Of a stretch of DNA of 7,876 bases, positions 1 to 4,753 are shown in pieces (position 1 is the stretch's first letter; each line of letters begins with the position of its first letter). The translations under genes were made by a program, and so were the position numbers. Under the pieces are notes generated by a model that did no database searches, had not been told where the DNA came from, and worked only from the letters and a program-made list of their open reading frames with translations. The DNA lies in contig CAZJLO010000068.1 of the NCBI GenBank assembly GCA_964547105.1, positions 1 through 7,876 on the forward strand. The letters are read 5' to 3'. The stretch is from RXOA01 sp964547105 (GTDB lineage: Bacteria; Bipolaricaulota; Bipolaricaulia; UBA7950; UBA9294).

Positions 1-108
1 TCTCCCGCCTGGGGAGCGCAATATCGGGTGAAGCTCGATATCGCTATCCGACGCTACGACGATCATCGAACAACGGCTACAGACTGTGCCCGCCCGCCCA
101 ATGGCCAG

Positions 109-137
109 TTGACCTGTCGGGCGGTGCGCTCTAGACT
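109..137 (+). promoter_or_regulatory. Sigma70-type promoter for the beta-helix gene
   Basis: The -35 box TTGACC (109-114) and -10 box TAGACT (132-137) are separated by 17 bp, the ideal spacing. They match the sigma70 consensus at 5/6 and 4/6 positions. Transcription would begin near 144, leaving a leader of about 70 nt before the ATG at 214. A 7-bp inverted repeat (CCGCCCG 90-96, CGGGCGG 118-124) brackets the -35 box and could be a regulator site, although chance is possible in GC-rich DNA. The bases before 90 show no supportable gene. Confidence 0.5.
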
Positions 138-213
138 CCGCGTTACGAGCAAGAGGCGAACTCTACGGTGGGACACCGCACAGCGGATCAGAGAGCACAG
201 GGAGGCAGCAACG

Positions 214-1101
214 ATGCGAACGACCGCAGGGATCGGAGTGAATCTAAACGGGATACGAGCCGCCGTCGCCGCGGCATGTTGTGTTGTTTTGGTCGCCGTC
301 GGAGTGGCGGGGCGAGAGATCTCGATCCCCGAAGAGACGGCGCTTCGGGGCAACGTGGCAATTGCCGAGTGGTTTTATCGACCGGCCGATGCCGACGGTT
401 TCGAGGAGCCGCGTGTGCTTCAGGTGTGGCCGGGAGACAGCGGGCTGCGCGAACCCGACTACTTCGACACGCTGATCCTCGCCGCACCGGGCGATGTGAT
501 CGTCCTCTCTCCCGGCAGCTACACCGCCGATCTGTGGATCTATTCCCCCAACATCACGATCACCACGGCCGGAAGTCCGGCCTCCGGCTTCGGGGATTCC
601 GGCACCACGGCCGGAAGTCCGGCCTCCGGCTCCGGGGATTCCGGCATCACGTCACAAGATCCGGATACCGATCAAGTCGTCCGTGCTTCCATCTGGGGCA
701 CGGTGGAGATCGATGCCGATCGCGTGACGCTCGATAGCATTGAAGTCACCGGGCCACGCAAGCTGACTTCGAGCGGTCACGGCATCGAGGTCAACCGTGA
801 GGTGGCGCGCTTTGTCTCCATCCGCAACTGCCGCAGCGCCGGCAACGACTGGACGGGGATTCACATGATCGGCATCCGCGGGCAGATGATCGAAATGCGG
901 GTCGAGAACTGCGAACTTGCCGGAAACGGAATGGATGGGCTGGATGCGCAGAACATCGAGTCGCTGATCATCACCGGGTGTATCGTGACCGGGAATGCCG
1001 CTGCCGGCCTGCGGATCAACCGCTACATCAACAACATTCTGTTGGAGAACAACGTCGTTTCCGGGAACCGTGAAGGCAATATCATCGGGTCGGGGATCTA
1101 G
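214..1101 (+). CDS. Exported right-handed parallel beta-helix protein
   Basis: This 295-aa protein probably acts outside the cytoplasm. The start is ATG 214 because GGGAGG at 200-205 lies 8 nt upstream; the reading frame runs back to a GTG at 28, but that extension is arginine-rich, lacks a secretion signal and overlaps the promoter. Residues 14-33 form a hydrophobic signal or anchor segment. Residues 84-116 (ending LSPGSYTADLWIYSPNITI) have the look of the first coils of NosD/pectate-lyase-type helices. Residues 160-295 contain successive short strands with Asn/Cys/Gly turns (for example RNCRSAGNDWTGIHM, ENCELAGNGMDGLDA, TGNAAAGLRINR, ENNVVSGNREGN), as in the Beta_helix families that bind or cleave carbohydrate. 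No catalytic residues can be assigned, so an enzymatic role is not claimed. Oddity: a 14-residue tandem duplication at residues 117-144. A promoter precedes the gene, and no partner gene follows closely. Confidence 0.82.
   Translation: MRTTAGIGVNLNGIRAAVAAACCVVLVAVGVAGREISIPEETALRGNVAIAEWFYRPADADGFEEPRVLQVWPGDSGLREPDYFDTLILAAPGDVIVLSPGSYTADLWIYSPNITITTAGSPASGFGDSGTTAGSPASGSGDSGITSQDPDTDQVVRASIWGTVEIDADRVTLDSIEVTGPRKLTSSGHGIEVNREVARFVSIRNCRSAGNDWTGIHMIGIRGQMIEMRVENCELAGNGMDGLDAQNIESLIITGCIVTGNAAAGLRINRYINNILLENNVVSGNREGNIIGSGI
562..645 (+). repeat. 42-bp tandem duplication with internal dyads
   Basis: Two adjacent 42-bp units (562-603 and 604-645) differ at a single base, T versus C. They encode TTAGSPASGFGDSG and TTAGSPASGSGDSG in frame. 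Each unit carries a perfect dyad, GGCCGGA-AG-TCCGGCC, and its outer parts GCCGGAA and TTCCGGC are also inverted repeats, so each unit can fold on itself. The Gly/Ser/Asp-rich product would sit as a loop in the beta-helix. The near identity implies a recent duplication. Confidence 0.92.
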
Positions 1102-1103
1102 AT

Positions 1104-1162
1104 GGGCTGCGGTTTGTCCGGCATGCGGCTTGTAGCCCGCAGCCTGTGGGGACTGACCCCAC
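1104..1162 (+). repeat. Dispersed palindromic repeat, copy 1, with adjoining hairpin
   Basis: Directly after the beta-helix stop, GGCTGCGG (1105-1112) is inverted at CCGCAGCC (1137-1144). Next to it, GTGGGG-ACTGA-CCCCAC (1146-1162) forms a 6-bp hairpin. The blocks TTGTCCGGC (1114-1122) and GTAGCCCGCAGC (1132-1143) recur in reverse orientation at 2878-2900 with a spacer about 8 nt shorter, which marks this as one copy of a dispersed intergenic element. It could help end transcription, but there is no T-tract. Confidence 0.55.
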
Positions 1163-1361
1163 GGCCGGACGACACGGTGCAAATTGCGGGCTGGCGGAGC
1201 TCTTCCGGACCTGTCGCTTGTCCACCAGCTACACGCTACGGACCCGGACCACGGGCTACGCGCCGGGCGTCGCGCACACCCGTCAGCTTTCCACATCGGC
1301 TCTTCCCACAAGGTACGAGCCACATGCTCCTGGCTGGGCAGGCACCGCTTGCGCGACCCCA
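1163..1361. other. Intergenic stretch without a supportable gene
   Basis: Short ORFs run through this stretch on both strands, but none has an SD sequence, a domain-like composition or a convincing start. It is rich in degenerate GCTACxxGC and CTTGTCC words that also occur in the dispersed repeats nearby, so it is probably decayed repeat DNA. I see no RNA gene. Confidence 0.5.
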
Positions 1362-1391
1362 TTGACCTTGATCGTGCGAAAGGTGTAGAGT
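1362..1391 (+). promoter_or_regulatory. Sigma70-type promoter for the barrel gene
   Basis: TTGACC (1362-1367) and TAGAGT (1386-1391) are 18 bp apart. The boxes are nearly the same as those of the promoter at 109-137 (TTGACC, TAGACT). Transcription from here would start near 1398 and give a leader of about 130 nt, long enough to hold the structured elements at 1424-1522. Confidence 0.5.
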
Positions 1392-1423
1392 GGGGAGAGA
1401 CTTCGCAGTTTGCGTTGGATCGA

Positions 1424-1534
1424 ATGAAGATGCAGACAAGGGAGGTGATCGACAGGCGAAATTCGAGGTCCCGACTGTGGAGCGGGACCATGCTGTTCCG
1501 TGGATTCTCCACAAAAGGAGGTCAACTGCCATGA
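1424..1534 (+). CDS. Possible 36-aa leader ORF overlapping the next start
   Basis: ATG 1424 opens a 36-codon frame beginning MKMQTREVIDRR and ending STKGGQLP. Its TGA (1532-1534) overlaps the ATG of the barrel gene as ATGA, an arrangement typical of translational coupling. It begins about 26 nt after the predicted transcript start. Against it, no good SD sequence precedes ATG 1424 and the peptide resembles nothing I know. If translated, ribosomes would pass through the pseudoknot at 1467-1513 and could control its folding. This may equally be a chance frame. Confidence 0.22.
   Translation: MKMQTREVIDRRNSRSRLWSGTMLFRGFSTKGGQLP
1467..1522 (+). promoter_or_regulatory. Candidate H-type pseudoknot abutting an SD sequence
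   Basis: Stem 1 pairs GGTCCCG (1467-1473) with CGGGACC (1483-1489). The 9-nt loop between them contains TGTGGAG (1476-1482), which is perfectly complementary to CTCCACA (1507-1513). This gives two 7-bp stems with loops of 2, 0 and 17 nt, the geometry of an H-type pseudoknot. The second stem ends immediately before the SD AAAGGAGGT (1514-1522), 8-9 nt from ATG 1531. The CTCC within 1507-1510 could instead pair with the SD GGAG (1517-1520), or TCCAC (1508-1512) with GTGGA (1500-1504), so mutually exclusive folds exist. A translational switch is plausible. No known riboswitch class is recognised. Confidence 0.4.
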
Positions 1535-2646
1535 AGAAAGCTTTTGTGCTCGCGTTTGCTCTCGTGGTTGTTACAGGAATCGGGGTCGCGTCTTTTGCCG
1601 ACGGACTTTCCGGTTCGTGGTCGACCGATATCTGTATGGATGGCACACCGATCTTCACCACCTTCGAATCGGAACTGTACGTTCAATACGAAATCTGCGG
1701 ATGGACATTCGGCGGCACGTTCGGCTTTGGGATCGGTGGCTGGGAAACGGTGGCGTTCGATGTGTACGGAGCGCTTGGTGCATTTGCGATCGACACGGAC
1801 ATCGTGTTCAACCCAAGCACTGCTTCGTTCACCTCTTGGATGAGTCAAGTCGATCTGGCGATTGCCGGCGTTGATTTGACGTTTGAGTTCGATTTGTTCC
1901 CGCTCTACTCGTGGTGGACGATCAGCGCCTCCGGCGCGGCCGGCCTCTGCAATGTCGGGATGATCGCGCAGTTCGGACAACTCGACGATTTCTGTTTCTG
2001 CTTCGATCAGATCGATTTCACGTTCGACTTCCCGTTCCTTTGCGGAACGACGGTCTACGTGACCGCCGGATTCTCGGCGCTTGGGTTTGACGGGATCTGC
2101 TTTACACTCGGCGGGCTCTACTTCACGGAATTTCCGTGGTTGACGTTTGAATTCACCGTTTGCTTCAACACCGGAACCAACGGCAAATCGTACACCTTTG
2201 TCCCGTCGATCAGCCTGACCGACATGTGTGACGAAGACGCTGGCTACATCAGCCTGATGGTCGAGCTGTACAGTGCCGGCGCCACTTTTGATGGGATCAA
2301 TGTTTACGGGATCGAAATCTACAAGGCGTGGAACGGCATCTGGTTCCACGACATCACCTTCTTCGATCTGGAAAAGGCGGAAGAGTACTTCGACTTGGAT
2401 GTGCAGATCGAGGGTATCTGGGAAGCGATCGGCATCGGCACCATTGGCGACAGCTGCTGCGGTGGCGACTTCGGATTCGAGGTATGGACGTATTTCTCGG
2501 GCGCCAGCGTTTGGCTGTTTGACTGGGCGCTGACGACGATCGATCTCTCCTTCGGAATTGGCTCGAACTTCGATGTGACGGCCAGCTTGGCGATCGATGC
2601 TGCCGGGCTGCTCGAGCTATGCCTCGGATTCGCCGTGAGCTGGTAG
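1531..2646 (+). CDS. Exported acidic, cysteine-rich, probable outer-membrane beta-barrel protein
   Basis: This is a 371-aa protein with a clear signal peptide (residues 1-23, KK then a hydrophobic core, cleavage expected after ASFA). The start is ATG 1531, preceded by an excellent SD (1514-1522). The mature part is almost all alternating beta-strand pattern rich in Phe, Trp, Tyr and Gly, and ends LGFAVSW; a terminal aromatic residue on an amphipathic strand is typical of outer-membrane barrels. By hand count the mature chain has no Arg, 3 Lys, about 45 Asp/Glu and 12 Cys (including FCFCF and SCCGG). The pattern of an opening LSGSW followed by repeated 'GWTFGGTFGFGIGGW'-like strands recalls large paralog families I associate with Bipolaricaulota, but I cannot name a function. 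It stands alone, with its own promoter and a strong downstream terminator, as expected for an abundant surface protein. Confidence 0.85.
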   Translation: MKKAFVLAFALVVVTGIGVASFADGLSGSWSTDICMDGTPIFTTFESELYVQYEICGWTFGGTFGFGIGGWETVAFDVYGALGAFAIDTDIVFNPSTASFTSWMSQVDLAIAGVDLTFEFDLFPLYSWWTISASGAAGLCNVGMIAQFGQLDDFCFCFDQIDFTFDFPFLCGTTVYVTAGFSALGFDGICFTLGGLYFTEFPWLTFEFTVCFNTGTNGKSYTFVPSISLTDMCDEDAGYISLMVELYSAGATFDGINVYGIEIYKAWNGIWFHDITFFDLEKAEEYFDLDVQIEGIWEAIGIGTIGDSCCGGDFGFEVWTYFSGASVWLFDWALTTIDLSFGIGSNFDVTASLAIDAAGLLELCLGFAVSW

Positions 2647-2737
2647 GGTGAGCTAGCATTCGGGCTGGCTTGTCGTTTGCGGCGTGTGGGATAGGGACAA
2701 GGAACGTCTGAGAACGGGTTGTTTGTTGTGTGTGTGG

Positions 2738-2783
2738 AAAGGCCGAGAAGCCGGGAGCACTTCAAGCCCCGGCTTCTCGCTTT
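2738..2783 (+). terminator. Strong hairpin terminator
   Basis: CGAGAAGCCGGG (2744-2755) pairs perfectly with CCCGGCTTCTCG (2768-2779) across a 12-nt loop. AAAG on the left and CTTT on the right extend the stem with a small bulge. The T-run is only three bases, so termination efficiency is uncertain, but a 12-bp GC-rich stem about 95 nt after the barrel gene has no other obvious role. Confidence 0.65.
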
Positions 2784-2877
2784 GCCGGGTGCCGGGGAAC
2801 CGCAGGAAGCGGGAACCGAATCCCCCCGATGTGGTTGCTCCGCTTGCACTAGTCTGCTCTTCCTTCGGGGGCTGCGT

Positions 2878-2913
2878 GCTGCAGGCTACGAGCCGGACAA
2901 GCGGCGCTTGTCC
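2878..2913 (-). repeat. Dispersed palindromic repeat, copy 2 (inverted)
   Basis: Read on the minus strand, this contains TTGTCCGGC (2892-2900) and GTAGCCTGCAGC (2878-2889). These match the two blocks of the copy at 1104-1144 at 9/9 and 11/12 positions. It adjoins a perfect hairpin, GGACAAGC-GGC-GCTTGTCC (2895-2913). The hairpin ends 22 nt before the likely HEPN start, so it would lie in or near that gene's leader. The rest of 2784-2877 shows nothing I can name. Confidence 0.5.
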
Positions 2914-2935
2914 TAGAATGTCGACGGTGATGCAC

Positions 2936-3325
2936 ATGGTGAATCGAGCGCGTGATTGGTTTGCTCAAGCCGAACGCGATTCGGAGCAAGCACGGGAGTC
3001 TCGAACCTCGACACGACACGAGTGGGCATGCTTCGCCAGCCACCAAGCGGCGGAGAAGGCAGTCAGGGCACTGCACCTTGCTTTGGGACAAGAGGCGTGG
3101 GGGCAGGTCCTTGCCTGTTTTCTTGACGAGCTTCCCGTTGAGGCTGGAGTGGACGAGAAGTTGGTCGACAAGGCGCACGTGTTGGACTCGTACTACGTGG
3201 CATCCCGCTATCCCAACGGACATGTCGAGGGAGCACCGTTCGAGCACTACGGAGATCTTCAGAGCGGGGAGGCGATACGCTATGCCGGTGAGATCCTTGA
3301 CCTCGCCCGTGCTCGTATGGCCTGA
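2936..3325 (+). CDS. HEPN-domain protein, probable toxin partner of the MNT gene
   Basis: This 129-aa protein is of the PF05168-type HEPN family: an all-alpha domain often acting as an RNase toxin whose activity is controlled by a partner nucleotidyltransferase. The start ATG 2936 gives MVNRARDWFAQAERD, the usual beginning of this family; ATG 2918 and 2930 are also in frame, and the SD (GGTGA, 2926-2930) is weak. HEWACFASHQAAEKAVRAL (28-46) is the signature first helix pair. R91-YPNG-H96 fits the Rx4-6H HEPN active-site pattern. The usual 'YPN...PFEHY' loop follows. After H96 comes Val-Glu rather than the x-Tyr of the HepT RX4HXY motif, so the AMPylated tyrosine of that system has no obvious equivalent here. 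The 3' end overlaps the next gene by 44 nt, indicating coupled expression. Toxicity is inferred, not seen. Confidence 0.88.
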   Translation: MVNRARDWFAQAERDSEQARESRTSTRHEWACFASHQAAEKAVRALHLALGQEAWGQVLACFLDELPVEAGVDEKLVDKAHVLDSYYVASRYPNGHVEGAPFEHYGDLQSGEAIRYAGEILDLARARMA

Positions 3326-3680
3326 CGCGGCGTCTGTCATCGCTTCCCTTCACGATTGGGCCAGGCAAGTTGTGGCCTCCCAACCAGGCGTGCTCCGGAT
3401 CGGGTACTTCGGGTCGTATGCGCGCGGGGATGCTGGCGTGGGGAGCGACCTGGATCTTCTGCTTGTCGTACGTTGCGCGGATGTTCGCCCGGAACGCCGG
3501 CGACAGGGATGGCGGACCGAGCGCCTTTCCGTGCCGGTCGACCTGTTGGTGTACACCGAAGAGGAGTTCGAGCGCGTGCGAAGCTCAGGCAAGTTCGCAG
3601 ACGTCATCGCCCAAGAAACCGTTTGGGTGTATCGGGGGGGGCAACCAACCGTAGCGTCGGCCTCTGTAGCGTCGAGCTGA
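3282..3680 (+). CDS. Minimal nucleotidyltransferase (MNT), probable antitoxin
   Basis: This protein is 132 aa as written. The start ATG 3282 has GGGGAGG (3266-3272) 9 nt upstream, and the protein begins MPVRSLTSPVLVWPD, a family-typical N-terminus. G44-S45-x10-D56-L-D58 is the complete GSX10DXD metal-binding motif of the polymerase-beta fold, and D87 in VPVDLLV is the third catalytic aspartate, so the enzyme looks active. In characterised MNT-HEPN pairs the MNT protein nucleotidylates and silences its HEPN partner; that role is inferred from the overlapping neighbour. Oddity: after WVYRGG the chain passes an 8-G tract (3634-3641) and gains a tail, QPTVASASVASS, encoded by palindromic repeat DNA. 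With seven Gs it would end ...YRGGNQP at TAG 3651-3653, which looks more like a natural terminus. Confidence 0.88.
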   Translation: MPVRSLTSPVLVWPDAASVIASLHDWARQVVASQPGVLRIGYFGSYARGDAGVGSDLDLLLVVRCADVRPERRRQGWRTERLSVPVDLLVYTEEEFERVRSSGKFADVIAQETVWVYRGGQPTVASASVASS

Positions 3681-3749
3681 ATAACAGAATCCCGAAAGAA
3701 AGACATTCTGCTACTTGGGACGACGCTACGGCAATCAGCGACGCTACGG
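3649..3749. repeat. Near-symmetric imperfect palindrome between convergent genes
   Basis: Left arms CCGTAGCGTCG (3649-3659) and TGTAGCGTCG (3665-3674) face right arms CGACGCTACGG at 3721-3731 and again at 3739-3749. The centre has CAGAAT (3685-3690) opposite ATTCTG (3705-3710). Ten bases separate the core from the inner arm on each side, so the whole can fold as one long interrupted hairpin. It covers the 3' end of the MNT gene and lies before the convergent Wzz stop. It could block readthrough from both sides or be a mobile palindromic element. There is no T-tract. Confidence 0.75.
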
Positions 3750-3768
3750 GTCTGAACGCTACGACCGT

Positions 3769-4626
3769 CTACCCCTTTGGCTTCCTCGCCCGCACAACAT
3801 AGTCAACGAAGAACGAGAACAGCACGCCGAACAGCAGGCCGAGAACGATCCCCACACCCAAGTAGGTGGCGAGACCGATACTTGTGACCACGGCGTTCGT
3901 TCGCTCCACCTCTTGAACCGAGAAAAGGTCCTCCGGGCTCAGCTGGTCGAGTGCGGCAAGGGCGACGCGATCTCGAGCGACGAGGATTTGTTGAGCGGCC
4001 AACTGATCGGCGAACGCTTCGGTGGTTGCGCTGTGATCAGGAGCGACATCGGACGTGGCCGGGGTGCGGAACGACTCTTCCGGCAGCACGGCGACGATCT
4101 CCGCAAGCACCGCTTCCTGCTGCGCAAGATCTTCTACAAGAGCACTCCGTAGAAGGTCGAGATCGTGCGATACGCACGCGGTGATGGTTGCTTCGACCCA
4201 CGGGGCCCACGCGTTGACCGCCTCGCTGATCGCGGCGAATCCTCTGCGTGACAGGGTGAACACCACGTTCGCTCCCCGGGCTTCGGCCGAAACCTCAAAT
4301 GTATCCGCTTGCGGATTGACAAACGGAGGTTTTGCCGTGATGCACAAGCTAGACCATGCCGTAAGCTGACCCGACAAGGTGTCACTTCCGCGCCTCCCCG
4401 CCGCCGATTCGGCAATGGTGAGAGCGGTGGCGAACTCCGGGGCGCGGTTATCCAGCGACAGGGTGAGCATCGCTTCGTAGGTGGGTGTTCGTGTCGCGGC
4501 AAATCCTGCGACTAGGCCGACGATGATCGCTGTGACCGCAACGATGATCCACTTGCGTCGCCACATCACGCGAAGCAGATCGATCAACTCGACTTCATCC
4601 AGGTCCTGACGATCATGTTCGCTCAT
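3769..4626 (-). CDS. Wzz-family polysaccharide co-polymerase / chain-length determinant protein
   Basis: This is a 285-aa inner-membrane protein expected to set the chain length of, or assist export of, a surface polysaccharide. The start is ATG 4626-4624, with GAGGGGG just upstream (4630-4636 on the plus strand), 3 nt away. The N-terminus (residues 11-25, EVELIDLLRVMWRRK) followed by TM1 (26-45) is the standard Wzz entry. Residues 46-248 form the periplasmic part with helical, Glu/Gln/Ala-rich stretches around 155-240, and TM2 spans about 250-277, ending in a short basic tail RARKPKG. It therefore has two TM segments and no C-terminal tyrosine-kinase domain. The proline motif usually found before TM2 in O-antigen Wzz proteins is not evident, so it may belong to a divergent PCP subgroup. 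It is transcribed divergently from the wbpA-like gene, which supports a polysaccharide role. Confidence 0.85.
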   Translation of the reverse strand: MSEHDRQDLDEVELIDLLRVMWRRKWIIVAVTAIIVGLVAGFAATRTPTYEAMLTLSLDNRAPEFATALTIAESAAGRRGSDTLSGQLTAWSSLCITAKPPFVNPQADTFEVSAEARGANVVFTLSRRGFAAISEAVNAWAPWVEATITACVSHDLDLLRSALVEDLAQQEAVLAEIVAVLPEESFRTPATSDVAPDHSATTEAFADQLAAQQILVARDRVALAALDQLSPEDLFSVQEVERTNAVVTSIGLATYLGVGIVLGLLFGVLFSFFVDYVVRARKPKG

Positions 4627-4644
4627 AATCCCCCTCAATGGGCG

Positions 4645-4674
4645 GTTGTACTCCATTTGCCGGTGTCCGGTCAA
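4645..4674 (-). promoter_or_regulatory. Promoter for the Wzz-like gene
   Basis: On the minus strand, TTGACC (4674-4669) and TACAAC (4650-4645) are 18 bp apart and lie 19 nt upstream of the ATG at 4626. The -35 box is the same TTGACC used at 109 and 1362. The resulting leader would be short. Confidence 0.45.
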
Positions 4675-4679
4675 CCGGA
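4666..4679. promoter_or_regulatory. 14-bp dyad, possible operator
   Basis: TCCGGT-CA-ACCGGA is a perfect dyad that covers the -35 box of the Wzz promoter, midway between two divergent polysaccharide genes. A dimeric regulator bound here could control one or both directions. No regulator gene is in the window. Confidence 0.35.
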
Positions 4680-4701
4680 GAAGCGCGATGATCGGTGTCC
4701 C

Positions 4702-4729
4702 TTGCATTTCCGGGTGGGTATAGGAGAAT
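4702..4729 (+). promoter_or_regulatory. Weak candidate promoter for the wbp operon
   Basis: TTGCAT (4702-4707) and GAGAAT (4724-4729) are separated by 16 bp, each matching consensus at 4/6. This is the best pair I find ahead of the GTG start at 4754, but the matches are modest. Confidence 0.25.
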
Positions 4730-4753
4730 GGAACAGGTGAAAGGGGGGAGTGC

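Noticed and set aside
28..213. N-terminal extension of the beta-helix gene from GTG 28
   Set aside because: It would put a 62-aa Arg-rich stretch before the signal segment and overlap the promoter; ATG 214 has an excellent SD.
1102..1365. 87-codon frame directly after the beta-helix stop
   Set aside because: It runs through the dispersed repeat and hairpin, has no SD except within the upstream gene, and looks like translated repeat DNA.
652..1512. 286-codon minus-strand open frame
   Set aside because: It crosses the beta-helix gene, the repeat and the promoter region, and its composition is that of GC-rich antisense; no domain is recognisable.
1522..2349. 275-codon minus-strand open frame opposite the barrel gene
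   Set aside because: It is antisense to a clear signal-peptide gene with a perfect SD, is rich in charged residues without pattern, and has no SD of its own.
3715..4152. 145-codon plus-strand frame at the end of the Wzz gene
   Set aside because: It begins inside the palindrome and is the antisense of the Wzz C-terminal part, which has clear TM segments on the other strand.
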